22,382 bases of DNA from Treponema sp. Lineage in GTDB: Bacteria; Spirochaetota; Spirochaetia; Treponematales; Breznakiellaceae. The stretch is from NCBI GenBank assembly GCA_031266255.1, contig JAISBK010000085.1, positions 1 through 22,382 of the forward strand. Reading direction: 5' to 3'. Shown piece after piece: positions 7,713 through 15,829 of the stretch (its first letter is position 1; every line of letters begins with the position of its first letter). A program made the position numbers and the translations under genes. The notes beneath the pieces are model-generated. The model did not search any database. It saw only the letters and a list, made by a program, of their open reading frames with translations, and was not told the origin of the DNA.

Positions 7713-9716
7713 TTAACGCATATGCTCAAGATGGGTTTTTGAATCACCCGTTCTCCCTTGGTGTTCCAACTCTTGAATGAAGGGGGCTATCTCTTTCCAC
7801 AAATGCTCCAAGGTATCGGTCTTGGTATTTACCTTGATAATTCCATAGGATATAGCAGGCTTATACTGCTGTGCTAAGGGGGAATTGTGATACGGTTCGA
7901 TAGGCGCAGTATCATCTATCCGGCCCTGCAGCAGCCATACCATCTTGACCGACTGCCCTGCTTCCCGATCAGAGAGCTGACACCCGTATTTGATAATCTC
8001 CCTGTCCATATAATACTGCTTGATGTTCCAGCGGGAGGAATACTTGGCGTCAAAAATCAGATAGAAAGAACCTGATACCCGGGTACTCTGGATCTTAAAC
8101 ATAAAATCAGGGGTATAAAAGCCGTCTGTGGTGGTGGTTCGGTAGAGGCTTATATCATTCTCAAAGCGATCCGCGCTGATAACCGGCTGATAGTACAGGG
8201 TAAGGAGCAGGTCACCTCGTCGCAACAGGTAGGTGTTGGCAAGCTCCCCGCTGGGGTATTCCTGGGAATAATAGGTAAAGGAACGGGAAACCGCCCCGGT
8301 TTCGGTAAACCCTGCATTTTTAAGCAGCATCAGGAGTTTGCATAAACAGTAATACTCAAAAAGCTTGTCCAAGGTCTTTGCATTGCCTATCAGGGTTTCT
8401 TTAACCAGGGTAAATTCCCCAAAATAAAACCACAGGAGGATCTGTTCAAATACCTGCCGGTACGGCCGGACTTCTTGAAAAACCTTGGTCTTCCGAGGTA
8501 TTCCCAAAAGCTGCGTATCCGAACAAGGCAGGATGTCGCTATATTTTGCGTATTGTCCGGCTAAGTTTAAAAGGAGTTCATGGAGGGTATTGAGCCGGTC
8601 CTGGTTCCGCTCAACCTGCAGTTGTTTAATCCCAATGATCGGTGCCCGAAATCCTTCCCGTTCAAGCCATTGCAGCTTATGCAGTACTTTGTATTCCTCT
8701 GCCAGCTCCCTCCGGACTTTTTCTTCTACGGTTTTAACGTGGTTACAGACCAATAAGAGAAAACCCAGTACCACCCGGTTCTCGTAAATATCAAAGCTCT
8801 TGATAGTTTTTTCGATGTACATACGGTACGGGAGATAATGGACACCCTGCATCTGTATGGCTGTAGGGCTTTCGGTTTTCACTAATTCCCCAGGGTTCTG
8901 ATACAGCCATTGCAGACTGCGGCGGGTGATGCTTTTTACCTTGTCATAGGACTGCAAAGAATCATGTTTGACAATCCGGTGTTTAGCCCTGCTTTTAAAA
9001 GAAAGATAGTGTTCCTGGTAACAGGTATGTATGGAGGTGAGTAATTGAATATAGTCGCTCAGGGATTTATAGGAACCCTTGCTTTGCGGGGTTTCAACAC
9101 TGTCCGATAACAGACTCTCCGAATCTGCGGATGCCCAGGATGTGGGAGAAAACATCAACCTGCTGACGGTAGCATCGTTAAACTCTGCCAAATAGGTGAT
9201 AATATCGGCAATGTTGTCCGCGTTAGCTCCATGTTTGCTCAAACAGAGTACATAATCACTGGTATAAAAACAGGAACGCTCGTCATCTTGTACCTTGAGC
9301 GCGAATTGAACCAGATCGTAATGAAGCAGGAAAGGCCTTCCTTCTTTGCGGTCTTCAGCATCCCCTAGCATACCCTCGTTCAACAAGTCCTTTCTGAAAA
9401 GGATATCCGCCGAGTGTTCCCGCGGTGAACGCTGCTGAAGGGGAGCGCCGTAGCCGATGGATTCTTCATTAAGAAAAAGTTCCATCCCGCGTATAGGATG
9501 ATCCGCCTCAGTGAAGAGCGCGGTACAGGTGTAAAGCCCTTCCGCGACTAGGCTTACGGTGTCCGCCACATCCCGATGCGGGGCTGCTGAAACCGGATAC
9601 AGCGGTATGTCCCCGGAAGAGTCTATGCTGCTCTTAACTGCAAGTTTTCTTTCTCTATTTTCCCGATTCTCTCTATTTTCTTTATAATGCAACTGTAACC
9701 GAAGCCGACATTCCAT
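7713..9716 (-). CDS. DUF2357-like protein with C-terminal PD-(D/E)XK nuclease, McrC-like
   Basis: This 667-residue protein is the probable nuclease partner of the AAA+ protein encoded just upstream. The N-terminal and central part resembles DUF2357 proteins, including the SFDIYENRVVLGFLL segment (family pattern 'ENR' after a basic region). The C-terminal part has a nuclease core: YTPDFMFKI with D537, then FYLIFDAKYSSRW with D556 and K558, giving the PD...D-x-K signature, followed by a conserved-looking MDREIIKYGCQL helix. It would cut nucleic acid when activated by the ATPase, as McrC does with McrB. Only 12 bases separate it from the AAA+ gene, with a modest AGGGA ribosome site. The N-terminus carries an ENR triplet repeat. 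The exact target (modified DNA, RNA or other) cannot be read from the sequence. Confidence 0.8.
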   Translation of the reverse strand: MECRLRLQLHYKENRENRENRERKLAVKSSIDSSGDIPLYPVSAAPHRDVADTVSLVAEGLYTCTALFTEADHPIRGMELFLNEESIGYGAPLQQRSPREHSADILFRKDLLNEGMLGDAEDRKEGRPFLLHYDLVQFALKVQDDERSCFYTSDYVLCLSKHGANADNIADIITYLAEFNDATVSRLMFSPTSWASADSESLLSDSVETPQSKGSYKSLSDYIQLLTSIHTCYQEHYLSFKSRAKHRIVKHDSLQSYDKVKSITRRSLQWLYQNPGELVKTESPTAIQMQGVHYLPYRMYIEKTIKSFDIYENRVVLGFLLLVCNHVKTVEEKVRRELAEEYKVLHKLQWLEREGFRAPIIGIKQLQVERNQDRLNTLHELLLNLAGQYAKYSDILPCSDTQLLGIPRKTKVFQEVRPYRQVFEQILLWFYFGEFTLVKETLIGNAKTLDKLFEYYCLCKLLMLLKNAGFTETGAVSRSFTYYSQEYPSGELANTYLLRRGDLLLTLYYQPVISADRFENDISLYRTTTTDGFYTPDFMFKIQSTRVSGSFYLIFDAKYSSRWNIKQYYMDREIIKYGCQLSDREAGQSVKMVWLLQGRIDDTAPIEPYHNSPLAQQYKPAISYGIIKVNTKTDTLEHLWKEIAPFIQELEHQGRTGDSKTHLEHMR
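9652..9680 (-). repeat. Short tandem repeat coding ENR-ENR-ENR
   Basis: An 11-base unit (GAAAATAGAGA on the minus strand) occurs twice with an 18-base period near the 5' end of the nuclease gene, encoding the charged run KENRENRENRERK. The period is a multiple of three, so unit gain or loss would keep the frame. Confidence 0.7.
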
Positions 9717-9728
9717 GATACGTCCCTG

Positions 9729-12272
9729 TTATTTGGCAAAGAACTGATAAAACCCCATATTCTCATCCGCGGCCTTGAGGATTCGGGCAATATGATTACG
9801 GCATAAGGGCATACTCTTACATTCTTCCTTCAGTCCTTTCAACAGATTCTGATACCGCTCCCCCGTGCCGTTTATAATGGGTAGGATCTTCTGGGATACT
9901 GCATAATCTAAAGGCGCGAACCGGTTTTCCTGGGTCTGGGTATCCATATACTTGCAGGCAATGGCGCAATAGGTGTGGACCATTTTCTGATTCCGCGGCA
10001 TGATGGGCAGATTATTCAGCCTGAATATACTCTGGATCTTGCTCCATTTGTTGCTAATCCCCTCATCCCCGATGCCCCCGTCCCCTCGGGGCAGGAATGC
10101 GGTGCTGAGGGCTGAGTAGGAAATGATGGTTTCCTGGTTAGGAGTCTCAAGATGTACCAATTCACCTCCTGCAGTATTTGGATCCAAGGTGATAATCCAA
10201 CTCCTATCCAGAAACCTAGGAGACAATTCTTCGGTGGTATGATCGAAATTCACCGTGGCCAAAAAGCGCAAGTACTTGGGTATATTCCAATGATGCTTTC
10301 CCCCAAGGCTCAAGGAACGGCTGTAGGCCGAATCTTCATCGCATAGCCGTAGAAAGGCCGCCCAATAGTGCTCCAGAGGACTAAGGTTAGCCTCATCAAG
10401 CAGCATAAAAAACGGGGCATTTGCACCGTGCTCATGTTCATAATGCAGCCGTTCTAGGGCATCAAAGACCCGGTTATTGCTTTTTTCCATCATCTTGGTC
10501 AGGGGATTGTAATAGCCGATGAAGTCCTTGTGGCTGGTCCAACCCCGCTCTACCGATATATCCACAAAACGGCTATGCGCATCGGACCGGGCAAGCCCCA
10601 AGGATTTCGCCAGGATGGTACATAGGGAGGTTTTACCGGTCCCCGGTTCTCCGGCAAAGGTGGTGATAAATCCCTGCATAATACAAATCAGGTAATTGGC
10701 CGTATCATTAGGACTGAGATCCCGGTTCGCTCCCTGAAGGTATTCATAAACGCGCCGAATGATCCGTTCCCCGGATACTTCCAGCTTGGATCGGGGGTTA
10801 AACAATAAACGGGTATTAAACGGGACCAAGACTTCAACTTCAGGCTTTTCCTCGCTCACTGCTTGCAGCACTTGAGTAAGCAATTTACTATCAATCACCC
10901 GGGCAATGAGATGCACCTGATCCTTGAAGTGCTCCAGGGTGGTGTTGAGCTGGGTTTCAAGACGGGCTTGTTCCTGTTTGTACTGATCGTATTCAACTTG
11001 GATGTGGGTAATTTCCTTATTCAGCACCTCCTTCTTTTTGCTCAGTTCTGAAATATCCCGGGCTATTCCCACGTACTGCTGGAGTTGCTGATGTTCGGTC
11101 TGTAATTGTTCCAGGGTAACTTTGAGGTTTTTTTCTTCATTCTCCAGTTTCTGCATGATTTCATGGTGCCGGGCCTGGGCTTCTTTGGTAAGTACACTCT
11201 CATCACTCTTCAATTCCGCGAGCCGCTGCTCTTGAGCCTCTACTTCCGCCTGTAAGCGAGCTTTCCGTTCCCGTACTTGGATAAAGTCCCGGCTCTTTTC
11301 TTCGATTATATCAATGTATTCTTCACAAAACACCGTAACGAGTTGGTCAAAGGCCGCTTTATCATCAAGAATACTGACCATGAGGGTTTGTTTTATCTCT
11401 TCATGGCGGATGACCTTGTCAAGCATACCCATAAGCCGTTCCATCCGTGCTTCGCTAAGCTCCATATCAGCAGACAGCTGGACCGATTCAGTTATCACGT
11501 TTTTGATGTGCCGGATCTGACTTTTAGTATACCCGTATGCTCCGGTGGAAGCCACCTTGAGGGCTGCGCTCAAGCCGTCCATTAAAGTATCGTCGCTTAT
11601 CCAGTCTATATCATTATTGGTTGCTTGTAATGTTGCTACCGAATCTTTCGGGATAAAGGCCAGAGGTCTCATGCCCTCTTCATCGGCAATGGTTATACCT
11701 ATCAGCCGGGTAATAGCCGCGGCCTCATACGATTTAATCGTATAGCGATATTCTTTCTTACCCAGTAGCGATATTTTTCTTTCTTGAGTTTCATATTCCG
11801 CATCAAAAGGGCCATAATAGACGCCACCGGTTCTGATAAGTACTTCGTTAGTATATAACTGTATATCCGATATAATAAACCTATCTTTCGTAATAGCGGT
11901 AAACTCTTTTGAGGTCTCAAAAATTTGCATAAGCCCTTTTTCTTTAAACCGGCTTATTTCAATCTCAGAATCCATAAAAGCTGGGTTGTATCGGATTGAC
12001 AGGTACCGATCATCTTCATATCTTCGGGCAGGCTCAAGGTTAAATTTAACGTTTACCAGCGGCCCGTGTTCTTCAACTACCCGATCCGCTAATACCCCAT
12101 CCTGGGTAATCCTGACATCGATCCGTTCATCCCCATCTTTAAGTGGTTCATATACCCCGCCAGGCTGCTTAATATACCGGGGGTAAATATAACATACCTT
12201 ATTGGCATCACCATAATAATCTTTTTTATAGGTGAGCCACGCGATAATCGTCTTGTCCATGTATGAATCCAT
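9729..12272 (-). CDS. McrB-like AAA+ NTPase with long central coiled coil
   Basis: This 847-residue protein is the motor of the two-gene McrBC-like unit. Residues 1 to about 320 are an unassigned N-terminal region, possibly the target-recognition part. Residues about 320-455 form a long heptad-rich coiled coil (charged, with EAQEQRLAELKSDES and EQLQTEHQQLQQY segments). The AAA+ module follows: Walker A GEPGTGKTS with K547, Walker B FFMLLDEANLSP with D626 and E627, sensor-1 segment ATVNFDHTTEELSPRF with N675 and D677, and R686/R690 as candidate arginine fingers. The N-x-D at the sensor recalls the MNTAD motif of McrB, so GTP use is possible but unproven. The start at 12272 has an AGAAGGA site four bases before it. 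The nuclease partner follows after 12 bases. Antiviral defence is the likely role, by family. Confidence 0.82.
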   Translation of the reverse strand: MDSYMDKTIIAWLTYKKDYYGDANKVCYIYPRYIKQPGGVYEPLKDGDERIDVRITQDGVLADRVVEEHGPLVNVKFNLEPARRYEDDRYLSIRYNPAFMDSEIEISRFKEKGLMQIFETSKEFTAITKDRFIISDIQLYTNEVLIRTGGVYYGPFDAEYETQERKISLLGKKEYRYTIKSYEAAAITRLIGITIADEEGMRPLAFIPKDSVATLQATNNDIDWISDDTLMDGLSAALKVASTGAYGYTKSQIRHIKNVITESVQLSADMELSEARMERLMGMLDKVIRHEEIKQTLMVSILDDKAAFDQLVTVFCEEYIDIIEEKSRDFIQVRERKARLQAEVEAQEQRLAELKSDESVLTKEAQARHHEIMQKLENEEKNLKVTLEQLQTEHQQLQQYVGIARDISELSKKKEVLNKEITHIQVEYDQYKQEQARLETQLNTTLEHFKDQVHLIARVIDSKLLTQVLQAVSEEKPEVEVLVPFNTRLLFNPRSKLEVSGERIIRRVYEYLQGANRDLSPNDTANYLICIMQGFITTFAGEPGTGKTSLCTILAKSLGLARSDAHSRFVDISVERGWTSHKDFIGYYNPLTKMMEKSNNRVFDALERLHYEHEHGANAPFFMLLDEANLSPLEHYWAAFLRLCDEDSAYSRSLSLGGKHHWNIPKYLRFLATVNFDHTTEELSPRFLDRSWIITLDPNTAGGELVHLETPNQETIISYSALSTAFLPRGDGGIGDEGISNKWSKIQSIFRLNNLPIMPRNQKMVHTYCAIACKYMDTQTQENRFAPLDYAVSQKILPIINGTGERYQNLLKGLKEECKSMPLCRNHIARILKAADENMGFYQFFAK

Positions 12273-12495
12273 ATAATCCTTCTTTCTGGTAACACTGCCG
12301 TATGGGTATTACCTGGAAAAACTAGTTATGTCCCAAGACAGTCCTTGCAGGAACTTACGAAGGGGCCTATGAGCTGATCGTTAGGAATACTCGATATGCG
12401 GATAAAGATAAATACCAGTTTTTTCTTAATTTCATAGTTTTATAACTTCTTTAATGTAAGCATGGAAACATACTACCGTCAAGAATGGATTTAAT

Positions 12496-12512
12496 TGACT
12501 TCAATGAAGTCA
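12496..12512. promoter_or_regulatory. Palindrome TGACTTC-AAT-GAAGTCA, possible operator
   Basis: A perfect 7-base inverted repeat with a 3-base centre lies between the divergent AAA+ gene and perR, next to the weak TTGACG box. Its size fits a dimeric regulator site. No T tract follows, so a terminator is unlikely. Which protein binds it is unknown. Confidence 0.35.
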
Positions 12513-12548
12513 TATCCCTCAAGGACCTAATGCTTTGTATCTTTTCCC

Positions 12549-12577
12549 TTGCCTATAGCTGAAAAAAAACGTATATT
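12549..12577 (+). promoter_or_regulatory. Sigma70-like promoter of perR-rubrerythrin
   Basis: TTGCCT (-35) and TATATT (-10) are 17 bases apart, about 35 bases upstream of the perR ATG. The palindromic operator starts at the last base of the -10 box, so a bound repressor would block open-complex formation. Confidence 0.55.
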
Positions 12578-12597
12578 AATAATAACAACTATTATTA
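12577..12597. promoter_or_regulatory. Fur/PerR-type palindromic operator
   Basis: A perfect 8-base inverted repeat, TAATAATA and TATTATTA with centre ACAAC, totals 21 bases. The AT-rich arms and length resemble Fur-family boxes, though the spacing differs from the classical 7-1-7 PerR box. Its position over the -10/start region of perR suggests autorepression and joint control of rubrerythrin. Confidence 0.6.
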
Positions 12598-12613
12598 GTT
12601 TAAACGGAAGACT

Positions 12614-13072
12614 ATGAAATACACCACAAGAAAACATAGCAAGAAGCGAGAAGCGATTCTCAAGATGATTCGATCTACCCCATCCCATCCCAGTGCCCGG
12701 TGGGTACACGAGCAATTAAAGCCCACTATTCCTGGGCTTTCCCTGGGTACGGTATATCGCAATATCAAGCTGTTCTTGGAGGAAGGTTCTGTGGTGTCGG
12801 TAGGGGTCGTTGGCGGAGAAGAACGGTTTGATGGTTTTGTCATGCCCCATCCGCATCTTATCTGTACCTGTTGTGGTGCGGTATTTGATGTGCCTGATGA
12901 GTTTCCCCAAGATGCTTCACCGGTTTCGATCGTGCTTTCTCGTCCTGAAGTGCCGGGGAGCCCTTGCTCGGACAAGCAAGAGCAGCGATTTCTCATTGAT
13001 TATCAGAAAACCGTGTTTTATGGGGTCTGTTTCCGGTGTGCGAATTTGAAAACTAAGGCATTATGCTGTTAG
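12614..13072 (+). CDS. perR: PerR-type Fur family peroxide-sensing repressor
   Basis: This 152-residue metalloregulator has an N-terminal winged helix (HPSARWVHEQL, then LSLGTVYRNIKLFLEEG) and a C-terminal metal/dimer domain. Counting shows the full PerR sensing set with a constant offset of 12 from Bacillus subtilis PerR: H25, D73, H79, H81 and D92 correspond to H37, D85, H91, H93 and D104. The structural zinc motifs are C84-x2-C87 and a second CFRC pair near the end. In PerR, peroxide oxidises the histidines through bound iron and the repressor releases DNA. An insertion of about 15 residues (around SRPEVPGSPCSDKQEQR) lies between the two CxxC pairs. A GGAAG ribosome site precedes the ATG. 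A promoter and palindrome lie just upstream, and rubrerythrin follows after 38 bases, so autoregulation of an oxidative-stress operon is likely. Confidence 0.88.
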   Translation: MKYTTRKHSKKREAILKMIRSTPSHPSARWVHEQLKPTIPGLSLGTVYRNIKLFLEEGSVVSVGVVGGEERFDGFVMPHPHLICTCCGAVFDVPDEFPQDASPVSIVLSRPEVPGSPCSDKQEQRFLIDYQKTVFYGVCFRCANLKTKALCC

Positions 13073-13110
13073 TATATTAGTATCTTACTTTATTTATGGA
13101 GAGTATAAGT

Positions 13111-13650
13111 ATGAAAAAATTTGTGTGTACCGTCTGTGGTTACGTTCATGAGGGGGACAAAGCTCCTGAGTTCTGTCCTACCTGCAAAGCTCCGGCATCC
13201 AAGTTCAAAGAGCAGATTGCCGGAAGCGCCTATGCTGCTGAACATGTGGTTGGCGTTGCGAAAGGTGTTGAGGAAGATATCCTCATGGATCTGCGGGCTA
13301 ATTTCAACGGAGAATGTTCCGAAGTCGGTATGTACCTGGCAATGAGCCGAGTTGCAGATCGGGAAGGCTATCCTGAAGTTGCCGAAGCCTACAAGCGCTA
13401 TGCCTTTGAGGAAGCGGAACATGCGGCAAAATTTGCGGAACTCTTGGGTGAAGTCATCACCACCAGCACCAAACGCAACCTGGAACTCCGGGTAGAAGCG
13501 GAACATGGCGCTACCGCAGGCAAAACCGACCTGGCAAAACGGGCCAAAGACCGGGGCTACGATGCTATCCATGACACGGTACATGAAATGGCCCGGGACG
13601 AAGCCCGGCATGGTTCTGGATTCAAGGGTCTGTTGAAACGATACTTCTAA
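13111..13650 (+). CDS. Reverse rubrerythrin (N-terminal rubredoxin plus diiron domain)
   Basis: This 179-residue cytoplasmic peroxidase reduces hydrogen peroxide and protects anaerobes from oxygen. The rubredoxin-like domain comes first, with C6-x2-C9 and C22-x2-C25 binding one iron. The ferritin-like four-helix domain follows, with E68, the E101-x2-H104 pair (FEEAEHAAKF) and E164-x2-H167 (RDEARHG) as diiron ligands. This reversed domain order defines the reverse rubrerythrins known from clostridia, where they are PerR-controlled and reduced through NADH-rubredoxin oxidoreductase. I use the ATG at 13111 because a GGAGAG site lies six bases before it; the in-frame ATG at 13096 would place that site inside the gene and adds only MESIS. 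It is co-transcribed with perR and followed by a hairpin. Confidence 0.93.
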   Translation: MKKFVCTVCGYVHEGDKAPEFCPTCKAPASKFKEQIAGSAYAAEHVVGVAKGVEEDILMDLRANFNGECSEVGMYLAMSRVADREGYPEVAEAYKRYAFEEAEHAAKFAELLGEVITTSTKRNLELRVEAEHGATAGKTDLAKRAKDRGYDAIHDTVHEMARDEARHGSGFKGLLKRYF

Positions 13651-13697
13651 CCCTAGTTCAGGGTATACAAGCCTAAGGATTTATAGGTAAAGCATTG

Positions 13698-13725
13698 GGG
13701 GGAGGCAGCAAAATACGCCTCCCCC
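13698..13725. terminator. Hairpin between convergent rubrerythrin and GH57 genes
   Basis: A perfect 9-base stem (GGGGGAGGC and GCCTCCCCC, loop of 10) lies between the two convergent stop codons. Neither side has a strong T tract (GTGTTTC on plus), so it is a likely but imperfect bidirectional terminator. Confidence 0.6.
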
Positions 13726-13754
13726 GGTGTTTCAGGGAGCAACTCATTCTGAGA

Positions 13755-15680
13755 TCAGCAATAGATCCTCAGACTAAACTCAGTGTTAAGGCAATCCCCC
13801 GGCCCTAACACGAAGGGTCTTATGGGCATGATACAGGTGGATTGGTACAGGGTACGCAGTACCCCCTTTATGGGGCAGGGAGTGCGGATTGGTATGATCC
13901 ACGTGTCAAAATTTTGGTCGCTACTGAGGGTGATGAACACCTCATTCTTGAGATCCTCAAAGGTAATCCCCGCTACATCGGTAATAATCGTCCCTTCTGA
14001 AACAAAAACTTCATTTTCCGGTTCTTCATTCTTCTCTGCCAATCGAATTTTCGCCAGGTGTACAAAAGATTCCCCTTCTCCAGGGAAGGAAAGATCCAAA
14101 CTGGGAATAAACGTACCGGTTTCCGTACTAGTCCCCCGGTTGGTAAGCCCATAGCTCACCTTGAGGGTATCTTTTCGTATCTGATAGCGCTTCTCTATTT
14201 CCACCTTCCCATAGGCTAGTCCTGGCTGTAGGGGAAGCCGAAAATGAACCTGCTCATGCTCCTTATCCATACTGAGAAGTTCAAAGAGTTCGCTCCCGCA
14301 ATACCGATGAGCAATACGAGCAGAGGGCTGCTGTAACACCCCTGCCTGGACATCCTGAAAGGTAAGGTCCGAGGAAACCAGATGATCCGCAAAACCGGTT
14401 CGCTTGTATCCCTGGGCAAAGGTATCCAGATAATTCCAGAGCTTCGGCAGATAATCCAGCTCAAAAATTGCCGCCCCCTCAAGCTGTATATAGCAGTTGA
14501 TATACCCATTCCAGAACAAATATTCCCCTTCGCCGTCCAGATCAAAATCAAAATTCAACACCGACGGGGCCGTACTGCTCTGTTCCCGGCTTATCTTCTC
14601 TGCTCCTAAAAGGGCTTTATAGACGGCCTTCCTGATTGAGTGGCGGCATACCCCTCCATAGACCCCAGGACAAAACGCATCAAGCCCTTGAGCCTTCCAT
14701 AGTTCCTCCCGGGCAATACGTTTTCGGGATTTATCCCCTCGAAGCTGATTGATTAAGACATGGGTAAACATCATCTTGGCATAGATCCGGTTTGCCTCAG
14801 GATAGTTGATTAAAAATTGCCGAACCGCAGGGTTTGAGGCGCTTTCCCCTGATAAGACCCCGGCTTCTTGAGAAACAGGAAAGTATATTTTTTTTAAGCC
14901 TCGCAGCCCCTTATACAGTTTTCCTGGACTGGTAAAGTCAATTTGAGACTCAAAGCAGGAAAGATCTTCAAAGAACCTGTGGAATCGCAGTTCCGCTCCC
15001 TCTGAAGCCTCATGTTCGGCAAAGATCTGTTCGGGAAAAACACAGATGATTCCCTGCCCTCCCTGGAGAACCGCATGGCCCTGGATCAGATCCTCTAAAA
15101 CCAGGGATGCCCTTTGGCGGGCGAATGCCTCTTTAAGCTGATTTGAAACCGGAAAAATAGTGATAAGTTTGCCCTGATCTTCGGTGATGCAGGGCTCAAT
15201 TGCCGGTGCAGATACCCCAGCCAGGGTAAATTGCCGATCCTCTAAGAAGGTATAGCCCATCCCACAGGTACTCAAAGGGCCGACTATATGAGGTTCCCAA
15301 GCCAGAGCCGGCAGCCGACAACCCTGGGGCCGTTTACCAAAGTGCTTTCGCAGATACGTAGTAAGCAGCTCAATCTGCCCTATTTTATCTGAGAGGGGTA
15401 AAAGGGGCATCATGGGTTCATAGAACCCACCTCCCAGTAATTCTACTTGTTTTCGGGACACCAAATCTTCCAACAGTATGAAAAACTCAGGATGAACCTT
15501 CTCAAGCCAATGTAACAAGACGCCGGAATAATGCAGCGTTGCCGGAATTTTGGGGTATTTGTATAAAGTTGAGACAAAAGGCTTTAAGTTCGTTTTATAG
15601 GCTGCTTCAAATTCAGCATCTCCCACTCCATAGGGAATATGATAATGAGAACCCAAGATAAATCGTAAAATATGATTCAT
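13755..15680 (-). CDS. GH57 glycosidase/4-alpha-glucanotransferase-like protein, catalytic residues apparently lost
   Basis: This 641-residue protein is full length for the DUF1925/DUF1926 branch of GH57, which transfers or cuts alpha-1,4-glucans. Family landmarks are present: FILGSHYHIPYG near the start (the family has H-x-HQP), KQVELLGGGFYEPMMPLLP around residue 80-100, and WEP at 128-130. However, the segment that reads W-L-T-E-R-V-W-E-P in active 4-alpha-glucanotransferases reads R-L-P-A-L-A-W-E-P here, so the nucleophile glutamate is A125. The second catalytic region (normally with DDGEKFG) reads CVFPEQIFAEH, without the acid/base aspartate. The frame is intact, so this is not a recent pseudogene. 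It may be a carbohydrate-binding or regulatory homologue. No good ribosome site precedes the ATG, but the fold demands a start here. The gene stands alone between two units. Confidence 0.82.
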   Translation of the reverse strand: MNHILRFILGSHYHIPYGVGDAEFEAAYKTNLKPFVSTLYKYPKIPATLHYSGVLLHWLEKVHPEFFILLEDLVSRKQVELLGGGFYEPMMPLLPLSDKIGQIELLTTYLRKHFGKRPQGCRLPALAWEPHIVGPLSTCGMGYTFLEDRQFTLAGVSAPAIEPCITEDQGKLITIFPVSNQLKEAFARQRASLVLEDLIQGHAVLQGGQGIICVFPEQIFAEHEASEGAELRFHRFFEDLSCFESQIDFTSPGKLYKGLRGLKKIYFPVSQEAGVLSGESASNPAVRQFLINYPEANRIYAKMMFTHVLINQLRGDKSRKRIAREELWKAQGLDAFCPGVYGGVCRHSIRKAVYKALLGAEKISREQSSTAPSVLNFDFDLDGEGEYLFWNGYINCYIQLEGAAIFELDYLPKLWNYLDTFAQGYKRTGFADHLVSSDLTFQDVQAGVLQQPSARIAHRYCGSELFELLSMDKEHEQVHFRLPLQPGLAYGKVEIEKRYQIRKDTLKVSYGLTNRGTSTETGTFIPSLDLSFPGEGESFVHLAKIRLAEKNEEPENEVFVSEGTIITDVAGITFEDLKNEVFITLSSDQNFDTWIIPIRTPCPIKGVLRTLYQSTCIMPIRPFVLGPGDCLNTEFSLRIYC

Positions 15681-15708
15681 AACTTTTATATAGATATCCT
15701 ATTATTCA

Positions 15709-15729
15709 CTACGCTCCTTGCATGCGTAG
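15709..15729. other. Small inverted repeat upstream of the GH57 gene
   Basis: CTACGC and GCGTAG flank a 9-base loop, 29 bases before the GH57 ATG and downstream of rnfA. It could be a weak end structure for the rnf operon or a leader hairpin of the GH57 gene. The 149-base gap holds no other recognisable element. Confidence 0.3.
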
Positions 15730-15829
15730 GTAGTTTTGATTAATGCTGCTTTTCAGGCCAGCCCCGAAGTTTATACCATAGGCGGTTTCCCCTGATACAG
15801 CTTCCTAAAGGTTAACCCCATTACTTCCC

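Larger units (their letters stand above)
12273..12613 (+). other. Divergent intergenic region between the AAA+ gene and perR
   Basis: This 341-base stretch separates two divergent genes. The right part holds the perR promoter and palindromic operator and a second 7-3-7 palindrome, listed separately. A weak minus-strand promoter for the AAA+ gene may lie at 12454-12482 (TTGACG, 17 bases, TTACAT). An open frame without a start codon at 12326-12445 could be a gene scrap but is too short to identify. Nothing else is visible. Confidence 0.5.

Noticed and set aside
12326..12445. Open frame of 39 codons (TYEGAYELIVRNTRYADKDK) as a gene remnant
   Set aside because: It has no start codon and is too short to identify; chance cannot be excluded.
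13096..13110. Upstream ATG for rubrerythrin
   Set aside because: It has no ribosome site of its own, and the GGAGAG site that serves the ATG at 13111 overlaps it; the family begins at MKKFVC.
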